A stretch of 64,000 bases of DNA. Origin: Vreelandella maris (GTDB taxonomy: Bacteria > Pseudomonadota > Gammaproteobacteria > Pseudomonadales > Halomonadaceae). The stretch is taken from NCBI RefSeq assembly GCF_013371085.1, contig NZ_JABWCV010000017.1, positions 1 through 64,000 of the forward strand, in the 5' to 3' direction. Positions 1-7,428 of the stretch are shown in pieces (the first letter of the stretch is position 1; each line of letters opens with the position of its first letter). The position numbers and the translations under genes are program-made. Below the pieces are notes generated by a model that was not told the origin of the DNA, did no database searches, and saw nothing but the letters and a program-made list of their open reading frames with translations.

Positions 1-108
1 TCAGCACGGTGGGTTTTGGCAATAACGGGCTTGCGAAAGCCAACTTGCACGGGGCGAATGATCAAAAAGTGCTCGCTGGCGGTGATAGGGAAAGTGTCGG
101 CGCCGGCT

Positions 109-948
109 TCACGGATTCAGGATATTATCTATATTTTCTGGCAGGACACCGCGCGTTAATTCCACAGTCAAGTCTTCATCAAGATATACTATCCAAGAAC
201 TTTCCCCATACTTGCATATCAAATGAGGAATGGAATCAGCACTTGTACAGAATGCAGCAATCTTTGGAACTTCAAAATCATTTATTGGCGGGCATAGGCC
301 ATGAAATTGCTTAAGATATTTTTCTCTAAGATAGACCACACCACTACTTTCCATCGCCGAGTAACCATGTTTAAAAAAATCAAACGGTACATACTCGTTT
401 CCTTCTCTATATTTGACGGACATAAATCTTTCTGGCTGAATGCTTCCAAAGTACAACTTCCAAGTAGAAATATTTTTAGGCTTTTTACAGCTCAGCGCGG
501 TTCTCTCGTCCTTAGAAAACGCTTTATAACTTGGATCTGTAGAATGCCCAAGACGGTTACGAAAGTTTTTTGATTCTCTTAGAATGTATTTACTGAATTT
601 CTCAAAGTCAATGAGCCCACTCCAATCTTGTCGGTCGGTACCGCGGTATGCACTTATGTCTAGCGTTTGAAGATAAGTATCATCTAGGTCTATTCTGATC
701 TTTGTTTTATCCATTGAGTATAACGTTTTACTAGATACACCCTCACGTTGACGGACTAAATCTAAATCACCCTTACCCGTTATTAAACTTCCCTCTGGCA
801 GTCCATGATTCTTCCAACTTGGGCTCGTGGTTAACCAGACTACAGGAGCAAGGTCATTACCTAGCTCCATTCGATATACACCATAAGATAAACCAGAATG
901 AAAAATGTCACAGGCCTGAAGCACTGACGTGTAGTGGTATAATTTCAA
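109..948 (-). CDS. Hypothetical protein, ART-like N-terminus
   Basis: 279 residues. The start is a TTG at 948 with AAGGAAAGCC a few bases upstream. The N-terminus MKLYHYTS followed about 30 residues later by VVWLTTSP recalls the first strands of ADP-ribosyltransferase-fold families and related YHYT proteins. I see no complete catalytic triad, so no activity is assigned. There is no signal peptide or TM segment. The gene is AT-richer than the tra region and stands alone at the window edge, which fits a recently acquired accessory gene. It could be a toxin or effector, but the sequence does not prove that. Confidence 0.6.
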   Translation of the reverse strand: MKLYHYTSVLQACDIFHSGLSYGVYRMELGNDLAPVVWLTTSPSWKNHGLPEGSLITGKGDLDLVRQREGVSSKTLYSMDKTKIRIDLDDTYLQTLDISAYRGTDRQDWSGLIDFEKFSKYILRESKNFRNRLGHSTDPSYKAFSKDERTALSCKKPKNISTWKLYFGSIQPERFMSVKYREGNEYVPFDFFKHGYSAMESSGVVYLREKYLKQFHGLCPPINDFEVPKIAAFCTSADSIPHLICKYGESSWIVYLDEDLTVELTRGVLPENIDNILNP

Positions 949-1090
949 AAGGCTTTCCTTTCTATATTTTTATATTTGCTCAAGCAAACTTCAACATAGT
1001 GCCTGTGATAAAAATTTATAAACTTTCAGACTGAATGGCTTTTCTGCAATATGTTGCGTTGCATCGGTTCGTAAAATCATTTGGCATGTA

Positions 1091-1275
1091 CTAGCGGTTA
1101 TGGTGTTGGAGTAAAATTATTATCACAATTGCAGCCAGCAGCCCAGGAAAAATGTTCATGGCATTCTCCAAACCACGTTGAGGCCCACAGAAATGCCGAT
1201 GATGGCGCCTAAGATTGATAACACGATCAACACACCTAAAGCGGGAGCATCTTTGCAACGAAGTAGACATTTTAT
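1091..1275 (-). other. Possible small hydrophobic ORFs
   Basis: Downstream of the split secreted-repeat gene the minus strand has a hydrophobic frame (GVLIVLSILGAIIGISVGLN) ending in an ATGA overlap with a 22-codon hydrophobic ORF starting MNIFPGLLAAIV (1091-1159). The hydrophobic frame has no convincing start, and the only upstream ATG (1275) reads a different frame. These may be one or two tiny membrane proteins or decayed remains. The rest of 949-1282 shows nothing I recognise. Confidence 0.25.
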
Positions 1276-1282
1276 GAGCTAT

Positions 1283-1314
1283 TTCCTCTTTTCCTCTTTT
1301 CCTCTTTTCCTCTT
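1283..1314. repeat. Four perfect 8-bp tandem repeats (TTCCTCTT)
   Basis: TTCCTCTT is repeated exactly four times, immediately after (on the minus strand) the stop codon of the split secreted-repeat gene. On that strand it is a purine run AAGAGGAA, so it doubles as a strong Shine-Dalgarno-like tract for anything translated downstream. The copy number could vary by slippage. Confidence 0.9.
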
Positions 1315-1520
1315 ATTCGACATTAGTCTGCCTAGCGGCGTGGTTTTCATTAAGACTTTGCTGCACGTCGTCGGCCATCCCGTCGAAGAGGCCTGGCTGG
1401 GCATCCACATTTGGGCCGGGGTTGTTGCCATTTGCCTGCCTAGCGGCGTGGTTTTCGTCAAGACGGCGTTGCATGTCTTCGGCCATGCCGTCGAAAAGGC
1501 CTGGCTGTGGCTCTTTTGTC

Positions 1521-2622
1521 CCTGGATTCAACTAGTAAGTGCAGCACCTGCGGTTTCTAGTGCTCCTAAGTATTCGCCTAAGAACACCTGCGCTGGGGTT
1601 CGGTATCCCAGTCGCTTCCTTGGTCTATCGTTTAGCTTATTGACGACACTTCGTAGCTCGGCATTGGTCACTTTGCGAAAGTCAGTACCTTTAGGAAAAT
1701 ACTGCCTAATCAGACCATTGGTGTTTTCATTAGTACCACGCTGGCATGAGCGGTACGGGTCGCAAAAATAGGTCTTAGCCGAGACGGCCTTGGCAACTTT
1801 CCGGTGCTCAGCGAATTCCGACCCATTATCCAAAGTGATGGAGTGCACTGCCCCTCGGCGTGGTGCCAATAACCGCGTCATTGCCTGAGCCGTTCTAGTG
1901 GCGGTGATTGTTGGCAGCCGCGCTGCCAAGAGGTAGCCACTGCGTCTTTCGACCAGGGTCACCAGTCCAGATTCTTTGTGGCCCTTAAGCACCGTGTCGC
2001 CTTCCCAATGGCCGATATGGCGCCGTTCTTCCACCTTGGCAGGGCGCTGCTCAATGCCTACTCGGTGCGGGATTTTGCCTAACCCCGCCCGCTTAGCCAA
2101 GTGGCGCTGATAGCGCCGCTGGCGTGGCAGTCGGAGCCGTTTCCATAAGGTTCCACCGTGCTTCTTGTCGTCCCAGATTAACGCATAGATCCATTGATGG
2201 CTTACGCAGACCCCGTTGGCATTGGCCATGAAGCCACTGATTTGCTGAGGGCTCCATTCGTCCATCAATTGGTCAGTGACCCAGCGAATCAGGCTGGGCA
2301 GCCGCTTCGTCACTTTCCAGGCAGTGCGTCGACGCTGATCACTTGCCGATTGAGCCTGTTCAGGCGCATAACCACTGGTCAGACCGTTGCGCTTTATCTC
2401 GCGACTAATGGTACTGCTATGGACACCAATCGCCTTAGCTATCTTTCGCTGGCTAATACCGGTCTCAAGATAGGCAAAAATTTGGTATCGTTGGCTCTGG
2501 GTCAGTTGTCGGTATCCCATGCTCTGCTTCACTTTGGTAGGTAAGGCAGAGAGGGTACCGGCGCTGACCCTCCTGCCTCTACCTTGTGGTCCAAAGTGCT
2601 GCGGTTATTCTATGAATCCAGG
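1521..2622 (-). mobile_element. IS30-family insertion sequence, complete
   Basis: The element is 1102 bp and bounded by 27-bp imperfect inverted repeats: left 1521-1547 and right 2596-2622. Both begin CCTGGATTCA when read inward and end GCAGCAC, with mismatches between. A 2-bp TC flanks both ends, as expected for IS30-type insertion. The element carries one transposase and interrupts a small secreted-protein gene cleanly, so insertion was recent enough that both host halves remain intact. Confidence 0.85.
1528..2532 (-). CDS. IS30-family transposase
   Basis: Up to 334 residues; 2532 is a GTG and an ATG four codons in (2520) is an equally likely start. The N-terminal HTH (QRYQIFAYLETGISQRKIA, then GVHSSTISREIKR) binds the inverted repeats. 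The DDE catalytic core follows: first Asp in HWEGDTV (about residue 178), second in ITLDNGSEF, Glu in RGTNENTNGLIRQ. The C-terminal NDRPRKRLGYRTPAQVF is the family signature. Length and motifs are complete, so the enzyme is probably active. The stop lies inside the left inverted repeat. Confidence 0.95.
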   Translation of the reverse strand: MKQSMGYRQLTQSQRYQIFAYLETGISQRKIAKAIGVHSSTISREIKRNGLTSGYAPEQAQSASDQRRRTAWKVTKRLPSLIRWVTDQLMDEWSPQQISGFMANANGVCVSHQWIYALIWDDKKHGGTLWKRLRLPRQRRYQRHLAKRAGLGKIPHRVGIEQRPAKVEERRHIGHWEGDTVLKGHKESGLVTLVERRSGYLLAARLPTITATRTAQAMTRLLAPRRGAVHSITLDNGSEFAEHRKVAKAVSAKTYFCDPYRSCQRGTNENTNGLIRQYFPKGTDFRKVTNAELRSVVNKLNDRPRKRLGYRTPAQVFLGEYLGALETAGAALTS

Positions 2623-2733
2623 TCCCAAGGTCATCTGCGAGCGTGGTAGATGACATTATTCCTGCAAGAACCAACACTGCCACTCTTGTTATCAACATAA
2701 TCAATATATTTCCTTGGCTTGGTGTTGCTCTTA

Positions 2734-2979
2734 CTACTTCACCCTGGGAATCTTCACTCCCTCCAGAGTGTAGTGCTCTCCTAGCTCTATAGCGCGGCGC
2801 ACCGATTCCAACACCGGCTTACGCACTGCGCGGTAGCGGGTAGAATCAGGCGAGGCGAACCAGCCCTTCACCGTCTCCACGCTATACCCAGTCAAGGTGG
2901 CCACATGACTCTGGTTCAAGCCATGCCGCTCCATCAGCTGTCGGAGAGCTTCATTCGTCGGTTTCTCTGAAGTGCTCAT
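2734..2979 (-). CDS. Small HTH-type DNA-binding protein
   Basis: 81 residues from an ATG at 2979 preceded by AGAGAG; an upstream in-frame extension to 3018 lacks a ribosome-binding site. The segment LRQLMERHGLNQSHVATLTG followed by YSVETVKGWFASPD is a Cro/XRE-like helix-turn-helix. It lies upstream of, and in the same direction as, the split secreted-repeat gene (36 bp gap), so the two were probably one operon. Likely a local regulator. Confidence 0.65.
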   Translation of the reverse strand: MSTSEKPTNEALRQLMERHGLNQSHVATLTGYSVETVKGWFASPDSTRYRAVRKPVLESVRRAIELGEHYTLEGVKIPRVK

Positions 2980-3018
2980 TAATATCTCTCTATATATCGC
3001 CACTGTGCCTACCAGCAA

Positions 3019-3882
3019 CGCTCTTTCATGTATGGCGCCTTAAAGCGCATTCAGGTGAAGACTACGCCTCAAAGCCCCAGCAGCGCCTAGCGCGACACTT
3101 GGCACTCTTCTGTGTATGCGCTTCTGCAAGACCAGGGGAGTGTAGTGCGCCACACAGCGTGGACTCTCATAAGTCAAGGTCGATTTCCACTAGCAAATCG
3201 ACTGCTTGGTGAATATCTATGGCAGACCAAGGCTCCAACTCAGCAACGAACTCATTGTCGCGAATCAGACGCTGGATCTCAGGGTCCTATTTGATCGTCT
3301 CGATCTGCACGGTTGATGCCATGAGGTTCACCATTTGGCATCTATTTTAATAGGTGCTGCAAATAGTTTAATGTGCAATGCACACATCTGCAATGCTTGG
3401 AAATATTTAGGCATTAAAACCCATCCACGATAAACACTTGGCTTTTAAGCTTCCGCAGTTCGGTAAGTCAGCTCAATAGTAACTAATAAAAAGTGTGCGC
3501 CTTAATTATAAAGTGTGCACTGTACTCTATTACAAAGGCCATCAGTATCACGACTTTAAGGCATTCCATGAACCTAGCGATCAACCTCGACACCGCTATG
3601 CTGGTTACATTCGAGCCTGCTCCTACCTCTCTGCCCGAGTGCGTTCGCTAGGACGTCCTCAATAGCCAGTCTGGGGTATGAGCCGCTAGGGTGAACGGCT
3701 CTCATGCGGCACAAGCGCCATATCGGATATTGTCTCGTATGCTTTTGAATAAACGCGTGCCCCCCGTGGGACTCTATGGAGAAGTCCTGAGCGTCATGCC
3801 GACGGTAGCCTTTTATATTATATTCTCGCTCTTCTGATACACGATTGGATTCAGCCTTCTTACAACGGTTCTAAGCTTGGAG
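3019..3882. other. Intergenic region with decayed coding remains
   Basis: There is no convincing intact gene. The + strand near 3495-3668 keeps an open stretch containing YYKGHQYHDFKAFHEPSDQ that ends in a TAG; it has no start or ribosome-binding site and I do not recognise it. A GAGCCG/CGGCTC hairpin sits near 3680-3702. The surroundings look like scrap left by mobile elements. Confidence 0.35.
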
Positions 3883-4117
3883 CTAATCATCTTCTTGCCG
3901 CTGATCTACCGGCTTATCGTAACGCTTGATCAAATAGTACAAGCTGTGGCCTGACACTTCTAAATGCTCATCGACCTCGGCAAAACGATGGCCGCACTCT
4001 ACCACTTGATTGACGGCTTCGATTTTAAATTCTTCAGTTCAACGGGGATGGCTCATGGTTCCTCCTAGATGACTTAGGTATAAGGCCTGGAGGTGTCTAC
4101 GAAACCCGGGTGATTCA
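3883..4117 (-). mobile_element. IS3-family remnant with broken orfA
   Basis: From an ATG at 4056 (GGAGGAACC upstream) the minus strand reads MSHPR, a TGA stop, then TEEFKIEAV and a degenerate continuation ending KRYDKPVDQRQEDD at 3883. That is the N-terminal HTH part of an IS3-family OrfA. The sequence TGAATCACCCGGGTTTCGTA ending at 4117 fits an IS3-type terminal repeat. No orfB or second end is visible, so this is a dead fragment. Confidence 0.6.
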
Positions 4118-4255
4118 TTTGTAGTAGCCTCACTTATGCGTTGTTTTGTCTATGCATAGCGTCATACCGCATGGGCGTGGCGAAGAGAATAGTATTAAAG
4201 TTTCCTGATGTTCAGCCGTAATACATTAGTTCTGACATACAGTAACGGTCTTTGA

Positions 4256-4609
4256 ATGCATAAAATCGGACTTATAGCCCTATTCAGCTTGTTAGTATCA
4301 GCGAACACTTATGCAGACTCACCAACATTGGGCGAGTTCTTTGATGGGGCACAAGAATGCTCTAATGAAGTTGTCATAACTTCACAGCCTTTGCGTGAGC
4401 AAAATGGTGGAATGATCACCCTAAAATCTGTTCCTTTCGATGAAATCGATATCAGTCAGTATGATATCGCTACTTCACAGCATTCTATTATTCAACTAAT
4501 CCCAGTTGCTGAGTCAACATATCTTGATGGTTCGTCTGCAGGGTCAGCATGGCGCAACTGTATGGCCAGTAAAGGTCTGCCAGTTCCTACCGGTACTCAA
4601 ACAAACTAG
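4256..4609 (+). CDS. Hypothetical secreted protein
   Basis: 117 residues. A classical signal peptide (MHKIGLIALFSLLVSANTYA, cleavage before DSPT) is followed by a mature region with two cysteines (ECSN and RNCMASKG) that could form a disulfide. No family is recognised. It is a single gene between the IS3 remnant and the minus-strand plasmid block. The start has no strong Shine-Dalgarno, but the signal peptide supports it. Confidence 0.6.
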   Translation: MHKIGLIALFSLLVSANTYADSPTLGEFFDGAQECSNEVVITSQPLREQNGGMITLKSVPFDEIDISQYDIATSQHSIIQLIPVAESTYLDGSSAGSAWRNCMASKGLPVPTGTQTN

Positions 4610-4738
4610 CTCCGACTTGAGGCCTGCGCCGGTGCGGGTAGGTAGCACCCTTGAAGGCTTACATGCCTCGCTAGGTAGCCTATTTTCGAACCCGCAAATG
4701 AATATGCATTGGTCACTCCTTGCAACAGCGCGGTGACA

Positions 4739-5230
4739 TCAGTCCTCGTCACACTGAGCTTGAAGTAAGTCAGCTATTTCCCGCTCGACAGACGCGACTG
4801 CTGGTTGCAGTGTTTCGTCTACTTCGTCACGACCCAGGCGGGCGATCTCTTTCCACCGCACCAGTGAGTCACGGGAGACAAGATAGGTACGCGCACAATC
4901 ACCCTCTGAGGCTTCCTTCTGAAGCGACTCCAACAGCTCCAGGTCACGCATCGAAAAGACCTGAATGGCCGGTACAAGCAGCCCTGCCTCTTCTGCTTGT
5001 CGACCGAGTGAAGCCTTGTCCCAGTCACGTTCGGCCGCTTCGTAGGAAGAATGTGTGGTGGTCTGGTAACCACACCGCTGGCACACCAGCCAGTGCGCAT
5101 GAAACCAGTCGGTGTTTCTTTTCAGATAGTCTGGACTGTCCTGACAGGCACAGACTGGGCATGAGGCTCGCTCGGTCATGGTGCTATCTGGCATATCAAA
5201 GTGAATGGGGGGCGGGGCGATGGCATTCAT
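4739..5230 (-). CDS. Hypothetical protein with N-terminal zinc ribbon
   Basis: 163 residues. Two CxxC pairs (CPVCAC near residue 24 and CQRCGYQT near residue 51) form a probable zinc ribbon of the kind found in small phage and plasmid proteins. The rest is acidic and helical with SYEAAERDWDKAS. It overlaps the upstream gene by an ATGA, so the two are translationally coupled. Function unknown. Confidence 0.7.
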   Translation of the reverse strand: MNAIAPPPIHFDMPDSTMTERASCPVCACQDSPDYLKRNTDWFHAHWLVCQRCGYQTTTHSSYEAAERDWDKASLGRQAEEAGLLVPAIQVFSMRDLELLESLQKEASEGDCARTYLVSRDSLVRWKEIARLGRDEVDETLQPAVASVEREIADLLQAQCDED

Positions 5231-5631
5231 GCATGGCCACCCGAAAGCTGGCTCAGCGTCTGTGCACGAGCATTGGCTGATTCCCGCACAAGGTCGGGAG
5301 AAAAGCCGGCACCACAGTGAACTTCATTGATCATCACAAGTTGTAAATAGCCGCGATGAATCAAGTATTGGCCAAAGCCTAGATCCGAGATGTCCCGATG
5401 CGCATAGGCACCGGAAGCCTCCATCGCATTAATGTCGTCAATGGTTACGATGCCCTTATTGAGACTATCTAGTGTCGCTTCGCGATAAGGGGCCTGCAGG
5501 CAATACTGTTCGGCAAGCTCGCCCAGGTTGAAGTCAACAAGTGCTCGATATAGCCCGCTGCACTGGTAATGGGTCGCCCCACCGCTAGAGAGTGCTACCA
5601 GCTCGCCCTTGCAATGACTAGGTTTCGCCAT
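5227..5631 (-). CDS. Hypothetical plasmid protein
   Basis: 134 residues from the ATG at 5631 (MAKPSHCKGELVALSSGG). A longer in-frame reading to 5679 overlaps the upstream gene too far. Cysteines at CKGE and YQCSGLYRAL could bind metal; no domain is recognised. It overlaps the upstream stop by 14 nt and the downstream start by ATGA, placing it inside a tight minus-strand operon. Confidence 0.65.
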   Translation of the reverse strand: MAKPSHCKGELVALSSGGATHYQCSGLYRALVDFNLGELAEQYCLQAPYREATLDSLNKGIVTIDDINAMEASGAYAHRDISDLGFGQYLIHRGYLQLVMINEVHCGAGFSPDLVRESANARAQTLSQLSGGHA

Positions 5632-5899
5632 CGCTTTGTCTCCTGTGATTGTGTTCGCTCCCCTTGGCAATACCGGCATGAGTCAGCTTGTGGGCGCTGA
5701 GCATGCAGGCATAGGCTGAGTGCATCGCATCGGCAATGATGCGATCGGCCAATTCAAGAGGGGTGGTATCAGTGATGCCAACACGCCGCAGATCCTGCTC
5801 AATAACGGCACGATGACGCTGGTAATCATGAAGTTCACTCACAAGCGCGTTGCCTGCGAGCAAATCCTGCTTGTTCGTTTCATGGAGTGCAGAGCCCAT
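5618..5899 (-). CDS. Hypothetical plasmid protein
   Basis: 93 residues, mostly helical (HDYQRHRAVIEQDLRRVG, then ELADRIIADAMHSAYA). The AGGGGG tract just before the ATG at 5899 supports the start. It lies 9 bp after the decayed membrane gene and overlaps the next gene, so it belongs to the same minus-strand transcription unit. No family recognised. Confidence 0.6.
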   Translation of the reverse strand: MGSALHETNKQDLLAGNALVSELHDYQRHRAVIEQDLRRVGITDTTPLELADRIIADAMHSAYACMLSAHKLTHAGIAKGSEHNHRRQSDGET

Positions 5900-5908
5900 G
5901 TCTACCCC

Positions 5909-6932
5909 CTACGTTGCAGCACAGCTGGCTGTCTGGCGCCGAAGAAGCTCGGCCAGCCGATCTAAGGCTGTGATGGAGATCGTCCGCTCTCCCGCTGCAC
6001 AGCGCGCCTCATGTCGGCGCAGCAGCGAAAGATCCCTTGGCGAGAAATCGTGTTCACAACAAAACTCTGCCTGTGTCATTTCTCTGTCCTTGAGCAGTTG
6101 CTCCAGGGCATCACGAAGTACGACAATATCGGCATACGCGAACCCTCCCTTTCCCAGCTCACTGTCATTATTCGCTTCACTCATACTGGGCACACCCAGC
6201 TCCGGTTCGAGGTTGCATGTACCGGCCTCGGTGTGTAGCGCACCTGCTACAACCAAGTTCTGCCCAATTTCGGGCGGTTCCTCGTGCAACCTGTCACCAG
6301 AGGAGGTAGGGCGCGGGGTGACACCCTCGGCGATTGCTTGCTGGCGCAGTTTGGATAGAGATGTGATAGCGAGCACCGCGGCCAGCTGGAAGATCAGCAG
6401 CGCCACCGCTTGCATCCCGATCAAGGCCTGCTGGCGCCAGGTCGAGCACTCGGCAGGGGGGCGCCGCCACGAGAGTTGCCAATTGGTTGTCGACCTCGGC
6501 GAGACGAGCCTGTGCTACCTGTATGGGTTCGAGCCAGCCCGCCCGGGCCTCACTATTTGCCCAGAAAGTATCGATGCTCTCCTCAAGACGCGAGGCCTCT
6601 AGGGCCAGCCGCTCGAGCTGCAGCTCCCGGCCAGCGTCGACGTGAGATGCCGACAGCCATTCCTCTACCAGAGGCTCACAAACCATATAGATGGGGCCGG
6701 TAAGCGTAAGCACGCTGGCGACCATGGCCAGCATTCGCCGCGCCAGCTGGCGCTGATACCAGAGCCACAATGCAACGACTTCTAGGAGAACAGCCTAGGC
6801 CCAGCCCATTGGACCTACAAACTCCGTCCAAAACTGAATCGCATGCACCTGCAGCAGCGCGATCGCGCCGGCAAGCACCAGCAAAGGTGGCACCATCTCA
6901 ATGAAGCGTGTTGTCGGTGACTGATTGCCCAT
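5909..6932 (-). pseudogene. Four-TM coiled-coil protein with amber and frameshift
   Basis: The reading frame starts at ATG 6932 (GGAG upstream) with MGNQSPTTRFIEMVPPLLVL. It hits an in-frame TAG at 6795-6797, resumes as AVLLEVVALWLWYQRQL, runs through a TM and coiled-coil section, then shifts frame around a run of six G (6456-6461). It continues as STWRQQALIGMQAVALLIFQ to 5909. The full span is 1024 nt, one base over a multiple of three. Repaired, the product would be about 340 residues: two N-terminal TM segments, a coiled coil, another hydrophobic pair and a soluble C-terminal HTH-like tail (MTQAEFCCEHDFSPRDLSLL). The tail could also initiate separately at ATG 6184. Confidence 0.65.
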
Positions 6933-7012
6933 TACGTTGACTCTCCACAAAGCTCACACACTGCCGACTCTCCCTAGCCCCCTCACCAAGAGGGCAGGGG
7001 TAAACAGCTTTT

Positions 7013-7282
7013 CTAGTCCGTCTCCGGTTCGGATTCACCGCCTGCCGAGGTGACCACGGCCATCGGCGTTCCCAACTGCGGCGCAGAGGGAGGCGGCTGG
7101 TCAGGCTCCGCCGCAGCCATTCGTATACCGATCGTCAGCGCCAGCAGCGCCGACCAAGCGACCATCCAGTGAGTTAGAAAGCGACGATCTTTGAGATTGC
7201 CCCGGCCGAGAATGAGCAACACAGCGAGGAAGACGGCATACGCGAGAGCGCCGACCCAGAGAATGGCGATGAAGCCGCTCAT
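7013..7282 (-). CDS. Small two-TM membrane protein
   Basis: 89 residues with two hydrophobic helices (FIAILWVGALAYAVFLAVLL and MVAWSALLALTIGIRMA) and a proline-rich acidic tail. It has a strong ribosome-binding site (GGAGGTGTGGC) and overlaps the upstream 49-residue ORF by ATGA. Family unknown; context is a plasmid backbone operon upstream of the decayed four-TM gene. Confidence 0.6.
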   Translation of the reverse strand: MSGFIAILWVGALAYAVFLAVLLILGRGNLKDRRFLTHWMVAWSALLALTIGIRMAAAEPDQPPPSAPQLGTPMAVVTSAGGESEPETD

Positions 7283-7428
7283 GCCACACCTCCGGTCAAA
7301 GTCGCCTCTGCGTTCCCGGGTTGGGAGTTGCGGTTTAGCCAGCCTTGAATGCAGGCGGTATTTGGCTCGCCGCGATCCTGGGGAACACGTCTCTTCTGTT
7401 GTGCGACTTCAAGCGCTCGTTTGGCCAT
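7279..7428 (-). CDS. Small hypothetical protein, 49 aa
   Basis: ATG at 7428 preceded by AAAGGAGAGAGCT, an excellent ribosome-binding site. The product starts MAKRALEVAQQKRRVPQDRG and ends LTGGVA. Its stop overlaps the start of the two-TM gene (ATGA) and its start overlaps the last 20 nt of the recD2 frame. Strong initiation signals and coupling on both sides argue it is real despite its size. Function unknown. Confidence 0.55.
   Translation of the reverse strand: MAKRALEVAQQKRRVPQDRGEPNTACIQGWLNRNSQPGNAEATLTGGVA

Larger units (their letters stand above)
1313..2698 (-). pseudogene. Secreted repeat protein split by IS30
   Basis: The 5' part (2698 to 2623) encodes an ATG with AAGGAAAT upstream and a signal peptide MLITRVAVLVLAGIMSSTTLA then DDLG. 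The 3' part (1520 to 1313) continues TKEPQPGLFDGM. Removing the 1102-bp IS and one copy of a 2-bp duplication (TC on the + strand) rejoins the two parts in frame, giving a 93-residue secreted protein. The mature part is essentially two copies of a ~35-residue unit with QPGLFDGMA(E/D)D and (L/N)ENHAARQ. The family is unknown. The exact in-frame repair makes the reconstruction secure, and the allele is presumably inactive. Confidence 0.8.

Noticed and set aside
1178-1771. 197-codon plus-strand ORF
   Set aside because: It is the complement of the split secreted-repeat gene and the IS30 transposase end, with no ribosome-binding site.
3670-3710. Group II intron domain V-like hairpin
   Set aside because: The GAGCCG/CGGCTC stem lacks the conserved domain V sequence and there is no maturase frame beside it.
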